Part shown: positions 5,597 to 8,517 of the stretch, piece after piece | How positions within the stretch are numbered: the first letter of the stretch is position 1 | Layout: each line of letters begins with the position of its first letter | The notes under the pieces: generated by a model | Told to the model about the DNA's origin: nothing | The model's input: only the letters and a program-made list of their open reading frames with translations | The model's database searches: none | Position numbers and translations under genes: made by a program | From: Methanosarcinaceae archaeon UBA470 | GTDB taxonomy: Archaea > Halobacteriota > Methanosarcinia > Methanosarcinales > Methanosarcinaceae | Assembly: GCA_002508425.1 (NCBI GenBank) | Contig: DAKU01000083.1 | Location: 1-8,517 of the forward strand | DNA length: 8,517 bases | Direction: 5' to 3'

Positions 5597-6591
5597 AAAT
5601 TGCAGTGGTAGAAGGAGATGGAATAGGAAAAGAGGTTATTCCTGCAGCTATAGAAGTGCTGGATGCCCTTTCCCTGCCTATAGAAAAGTTACCTGTTGAG
5701 CTGGGATATGGAAAATGGGAGAAGACTGGCTCCGCTATCACAGATGAAGACCTTAAAATTCTGAAGGAATGCGATTGTATACTATTTGGTGCAATTACAA
5801 CACCATCCGATCCCAATTATAAGAGTGTGCTCCTTACAATAAGAAAGGAGCTTGACATGTATGCCAACATCCGTCCAATAAAACCTATTGATGGTATTAG
5901 GGGCGTTACCGGACGCAATGATTTCAATCTGGTGATAGTTAGGGAAAACACAGAAGGCATGTACTCCGGCATAGAAGAGATACATGAAGATGTAGCATAC
6001 ACTAAAAGGGTTATTACCCGCAAAGGCTCTACGAGGATAGCCGAATATGCATGCAAACTTGCCAAAAACAGGAAAAATCTTATGGAAATAGTACATAAAT
6101 CAAATGTACTTAAATCAGACAGATTATTTCTAGATGTGTGCCAGCAAACTGCTTTGTCCCAGCAGGTAGAATACCATGACACTTTAGTGGATTCTATGGC
6201 TTACAACCTCATTACACACCCTAACAGATACGATGTTGTAGTGACCACAAATCTGTTCGGGGACATATTAAGCGATATGGCTGCCGCCTTGGTAGGAGGG
6301 CTTGGACTAGTACCAAGTGCTAATATCGGAAAAAAGCATGCGTTCTTTGAGCCTGTACACGGAAGCGCACCTGATATAGCTGGGAAAAGTATAGCTAATC
6401 CCATAGCTGCTATTCTGAGCATGAAGATGATGCTGGAGTGGTATGAATTGACCGACAAGGCAAAAATTGTGCAGGATGCCATAGAATACGTTATTAACCA
6501 AAATAATGTCACCCCGGACCTTGGAGGCAAAGCCACTACATCAGAAGTGGGACAGGCCATTGCAAACCGTGTTAAACAACTTATTGGCTGA
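5593..6591 (+). CDS. Isopropylmalate / homoisocitrate dehydrogenase (LeuB/AksF family, NAD type)
   Basis: A 332-residue beta-decarboxylating dehydrogenase that oxidises and decarboxylates 3-isopropylmalate or homoisocitrate-type substrates with NAD and Mg/Mn. Seen in order: GDGIGKEV at the N-terminus, the substrate-binding segment TIRKELDMYANIRP (Arg84, Arg94), and VRENTEGMYSG with Arg117 and catalytic Tyr124. Then come KSNVLKSD with catalytic Lys169 and the metal-binding aspartates Asp200, Asp224 and Asp228 (LFGDILSD). EPVHGSAPDIAGKSIANP follows, where Asp261-Ile262 replaces the Lys-Tyr pair of NADP-type isocitrate dehydrogenase, so NAD is the expected cofactor. The length is typical of archaeal LeuB/AksF and all catalytic residues are present. 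NTEG is the isocitrate/homoisocitrate-like form of the Tyr motif and also occurs in archaeal LeuB, so substrate cannot be fixed from it. Linkage to a YLRT-type small subunit favours AksF (coenzyme B), with LeuB as the alternative. Last gene of its operon. Confidence 0.93.
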   Translation: MKIAVVEGDGIGKEVIPAAIEVLDALSLPIEKLPVELGYGKWEKTGSAITDEDLKILKECDCILFGAITTPSDPNYKSVLLTIRKELDMYANIRPIKPIDGIRGVTGRNDFNLVIVRENTEGMYSGIEEIHEDVAYTKRVITRKGSTRIAEYACKLAKNRKNLMEIVHKSNVLKSDRLFLDVCQQTALSQQVEYHDTLVDSMAYNLITHPNRYDVVVTTNLFGDILSDMAAALVGGLGLVPSANIGKKHAFFEPVHGSAPDIAGKSIANPIAAILSMKMMLEWYELTDKAKIVQDAIEYVINQNNVTPDLGGKATTSEVGQAIANRVKQLIG

Positions 6592-6618
6592 GAATTCCAA
6601 CCATTTTCAGCACTTTTT
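6587..6618 (+). terminator. Hairpin plus T-run terminator after the dehydrogenase
   Basis: GCTGAGAA (6587-6594) pairs with TTTTCAGC (6604-6611) to give an 8-bp stem with one G-U pair and a 9-nt loop, followed by ACTTTTT (6612-6618). The stem includes the TGA stop codon of the dehydrogenase. It sits in the 28-bp gap between two convergent genes and would stop plus-strand transcripts before they run antisense into arlJ. Archaeal termination depends mainly on the U-run, so the stem may be secondary. Confidence 0.5.
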
Positions 6619-6619
6619 G

Positions 6620-8272
6620 TCAAGTCATACCCAAGAGCGACCAGATGGCAGTCTGGGTTACCACAGCAGTAATACCTGATATCCACACCATTATCACAAA
6701 GTCAAGGGTAGAGCTGAGGAGATGACCCCCATCCACAACTCTGATTAAAAGTGCAGACATCAGAGAATGTGCTATCATGATGAGCAATACCAAGAATGAC
6801 AATACTTTGACGTCCCCTACATTCGTATAGATCACCATGCCCATAGACATTCCTGCAGGCATTTCCACACTGGTAAACATACTTTGCATCAAGTCGATCA
6901 CACCCACGGAAATATACATTGTAAAACCAATTCCGGCGGTAAGACCATAAAGTACACCTACAAGACTTGAGGCAGATTGAACCCTCTTCTTTCTTAAAGT
7001 CACTATTTTGTGGAAATTTGTGGCTATTATATCGCCTATTATCTCTGGCTTACCTCCGAGATTGGTTGCCTCTACGAACATGATACAGAACCTCTGTATA
7101 AGATGACTTCCAGTATTTGCAGAAAAGAAATTCCACGATTCGAACTTGTTTATCCTTGTGCTGAGTCTCTTGTATAGCTCGTTCACATCTTTTGTAAGCG
7201 GACCAAAATCATGGATACGCAATGCTTTCAGAGCATCATCTATTACTCCACCTCTAGCACCTGCTGAACTTCCCAGTGACCTGATAAAAGCAGGGAAATT
7301 CTCATCCCTGCGCCTGATATTCTTCTCTATATTACGACAGACCTTTCCAGTGTATATAAGAGGAGTTAAGCAAATTGCAATGGCAATAGGTGTAACAATC
7401 TTTCCGTAAAGTACAACAGCAATAGTAACAATGATAGATGCTCCTATAGAAATAGGAATCGAACGATATAATTTGATCTTATAATCAGGAATGATGTCAG
7501 ATTTGCTCCACAAAGGATCCTTTGGAACCTTGCTTTTTGTAAACAGAAGTATCACAATGTCCGTTACAACGAATGTCACTACAACCATTGCCATAAGAAG
7601 TACTGCATCCATACCTGTTATCACTGGCATGATAACAGCAAATGATGCAAGAAATATGAGAGACATTACCAATGATACGAAAAGCTCCTTAACGACCTCA
7701 ACATTGTACATAGCGCCGTTATACATAGCCTCATATTCGTTCATGACAACATTCTGCTCCGAAAAAAGAAAAGATTTTATATTCTCTCCTGATTGCAAAC
7801 CATGAGCGAATCGGTCCAGGAAGTCCTCAAATATGACAGATGGTGTTCTCTTGGAAATGAACCTGCATGCTTCCGCAAGGCTCATATTCCATACAGTAAC
7901 GAGGTTATAGATTTTCTTTGTTTCAGTGGCTAACTCCCTATATTCCTTGTTATCGGAAACTATCCTTATTATATCAAGCCGTGGAGTTTCAGCGGTGGCA
8001 ACTGAACCCATTTGAGTGATGTAATAGTGCATATTGTTATCAATACGTGATGCTTGACCACCATAGACAGAAAGTGGATAGTACACGGCAAAGAGAATGC
8101 AAATCACAGGGATCATGATGGGGATTGCCTTGGTGCTTCCCTGGAATAGACTTGGCAAGGCAGCATAAAGTAAAAATGAAAAAACAAAACCAAATACAAT
8201 AACAGGAATGGCAATCTTTTTCATGTAAGTTGCCGGTTCCATATCCATACAATGGAATGCCTTGCTGTACAT
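6620..8272 (-). CDS. arlJ: ArlJ (FlaJ), archaellum assembly membrane protein
   Basis: This 550-residue polytopic membrane protein is the platform on which the ArlI ATPase drives assembly and rotation of the archaellum. It belongs to the type II secretion F / TadC superfamily and contains two such domains. The first (about 75-200, starting RIDNNMHYYITQMG) follows membrane segments near 21-41 and 46-67. Segments near 198-219, 222-244 and 271-308 come next. The second domain (about 320-435) has RRDENFPAFIRSLG, DFGPLTKDVNELYKRL, NTGSHLIQRFC and NLGGKPEIIGDII, which closely resemble haloarchaeal and methanogen FlaJ. C-terminal segments lie near 434-458, 490-512 and 523-545. AAGGTG (8284-8279) with a 6-nt spacer points to ATG 8272; the frame also opens at GTG 8281, but that codon lies inside the motif. 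The gene starts 11 nt after the arlI stop, and is the last of its operon here. A paralogous pilus J protein is the main alternative. Confidence 0.9.
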   Translation of the reverse strand: MYSKAFHCMDMEPATYMKKIAIPVIVFGFVFSFLLYAALPSLFQGSTKAIPIMIPVICILFAVYYPLSVYGGQASRIDNNMHYYITQMGSVATAETPRLDIIRIVSDNKEYRELATETKKIYNLVTVWNMSLAEACRFISKRTPSVIFEDFLDRFAHGLQSGENIKSFLFSEQNVVMNEYEAMYNGAMYNVEVVKELFVSLVMSLIFLASFAVIMPVITGMDAVLLMAMVVVTFVVTDIVILLFTKSKVPKDPLWSKSDIIPDYKIKLYRSIPISIGASIIVTIAVVLYGKIVTPIAIAICLTPLIYTGKVCRNIEKNIRRRDENFPAFIRSLGSSAGARGGVIDDALKALRIHDFGPLTKDVNELYKRLSTRINKFESWNFFSANTGSHLIQRFCIMFVEATNLGGKPEIIGDIIATNFHKIVTLRKKRVQSASSLVGVLYGLTAGIGFTMYISVGVIDLMQSMFTSVEMPAGMSMGMVIYTNVGDVKVLSFLVLLIMIAHSLMSALLIRVVDGGHLLSSTLDFVIMVWISGITAVVTQTAIWSLLGMT

Positions 8273-8278
8273 TACATA

Positions 8279-8284
8279 CACCTT
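8279..8284 (-). promoter_or_regulatory. arlJ: Ribosome binding site of arlJ, overlapping the arlI stop
   Basis: On the minus strand AAGGTG is followed by TATGTA and ATG at 8272. Its first A is also the last base of the arlI TAA stop (8286-8284), so the ribosome ending arlI is placed to start arlJ. The in-frame GTG at 8281 lies inside the motif and is rejected as a start. Confidence 0.7.
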
Positions 8285-8517
8285 TATACCGAGAACGGTA
8301 ACCCATCAACACCATGCTTGTAGAAATTGATGATTACTTCCAGTACTTCATAATATTCTTCTATTCCTCTGGCACGCATTTCGTTTATTATCTTGGCGCG
8401 TAAGAACAAGTCTTGGTAGATCTTACGTTTGTCATCATAACCCAATTTGGCAGCGATCTTATTTTCTAGAATAAAACTGTTGTTAAGTCCTCGGAAGGTA
8501 TGCTTATCAGTTTCCGG
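8284..8517 (-). CDS. arlI: ArlI (FlaI) archaellum motor ATPase, C-terminal fragment
   Basis: The minus strand is open from the right edge to TAA at 8286-8284 and encodes the last 77 residues of a protein beginning PETDKHTFRGLNNSFILEN and ending GVDGLPFSV. The segment LRAKIINEMRARGIEEYYEV, followed by a short helix and the G-V-D/E-G-LPF terminus, is characteristic of archaeal FlaI/GspE-family secretion ATPases. The Walker A, Walker B and His-box regions lie beyond the window, so activity cannot be judged. ArlI is the cytoplasmic hexameric ATPase that works with ArlJ in archaellin export and rotation. The tight coupling to a full-length J subunit supports the call. A pilus-type ATPase paralogue is the alternative. 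Confidence 0.85.
   Translation of the reverse strand, partial: PETDKHTFRGLNNSFILENKIAAKLGYDDKRKIYQDLFLRAKIINEMRARGIEEYYEVLEVIINFYKHGVDGLPFSV

Noticed and set aside
4867..6686. Minus-strand frames opposite the unknown gene and the dehydrogenase (4867-5391, 5351-5593, 5484-5816, 5782-6096, 5817-6182, 6201-6686, 6307-6501)
   Set aside because: All antisense to genes with ribosome binding sites, coupling and, for the dehydrogenase, full catalytic motifs. The 6201-6686 frame also crosses the convergent gene end.
7146..7805. Plus-strand frames inside arlJ (7146-7409, 7491-7805)
   Set aside because: Shadows of a membrane protein; hydrophobic runs in them mirror the arlJ transmembrane codons.
8040..8315. 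Minus-strand 91-codon frame spanning the arlI/arlJ junction
   Set aside because: Overlaps both real genes in a different frame, and its Cys/His-rich translation is an out-of-frame product of arlJ.
1..8517. CRISPR array, insertion sequence, prophage or attachment site
   Set aside because: No spaced direct repeats, transposase or integrase motifs, or terminal inverted repeats flanking a gene were seen.

Overview
The window looks like chromosomal DNA from a methanogenic archaeon, most likely an archaellated member of the Methanosarcinaceae (a Methanolobus- or Methanococcoides-like organism). Reasons: an archaeal AglB-type oligosaccharyltransferase, an archaellum ATPase/membrane pair (ArlI-ArlJ), a homoaconitase-type small subunit with the YLRT loop typical of the methanogen coenzyme B pathway, AGGTG-type ribosome binding sites, and AT-rich intergenic DNA. 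The genus is inference; no rRNA or methanogenesis gene is present to confirm it.

Layout. (1) Positions 1-1330, minus strand: two glycosyltransferases in one transcription unit. The downstream one is cut by the left edge and the upstream one is a complete GT4-type enzyme. (2) Positions 1331-1677: an AT-rich divergent promoter region with a perfect 8-bp inverted repeat. (3) 1678-4179, plus strand: AglB, the enzyme that moves the finished lipid-linked glycan onto Asn in N-glycosylation sequons. Together with the divergent glycosyltransferases this forms the edge of an N-glycan or surface-glycan locus. (4) 4231-6591, plus strand: a tight three-gene block made of a LeuD/HacB small subunit, an unrecognised 288-residue Cys-containing protein, and an NAD-type isopropylmalate/homoisocitrate dehydrogenase. 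The first two genes are 10 nt apart and the last two overlap by ATGA. The block ends in a hairpin plus T-run terminator. (5) 6620-8517, minus strand and convergent: arlJ (complete) preceded by the C-terminal end of arlI, i.e. the downstream end of an archaellum operon entering from the right edge.

How they fit together. HacB and the dehydrogenase catalyse successive steps (dehydration/hydration, then oxidative decarboxylation) in 2-oxoacid chain elongation, either for leucine or for the 2-oxosuberate part of coenzyme B; the YLRT motif favours the latter. The uncharacterised protein between them is the best candidate for new biology. Archaellins are commonly N-glycosylated, so having aglB and arlIJ within a few kilobases is suggestive but not proof of a link.

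Starts. For three genes the longest open frame overshoots the real start. Ribosome binding sites support starts at 1330 (glycosyltransferase), 4231 (HacB) and 8272 (ArlJ), and at 4730 for the unknown gene. No tRNA, rRNA, CRISPR array, insertion sequence or attachment site was seen.
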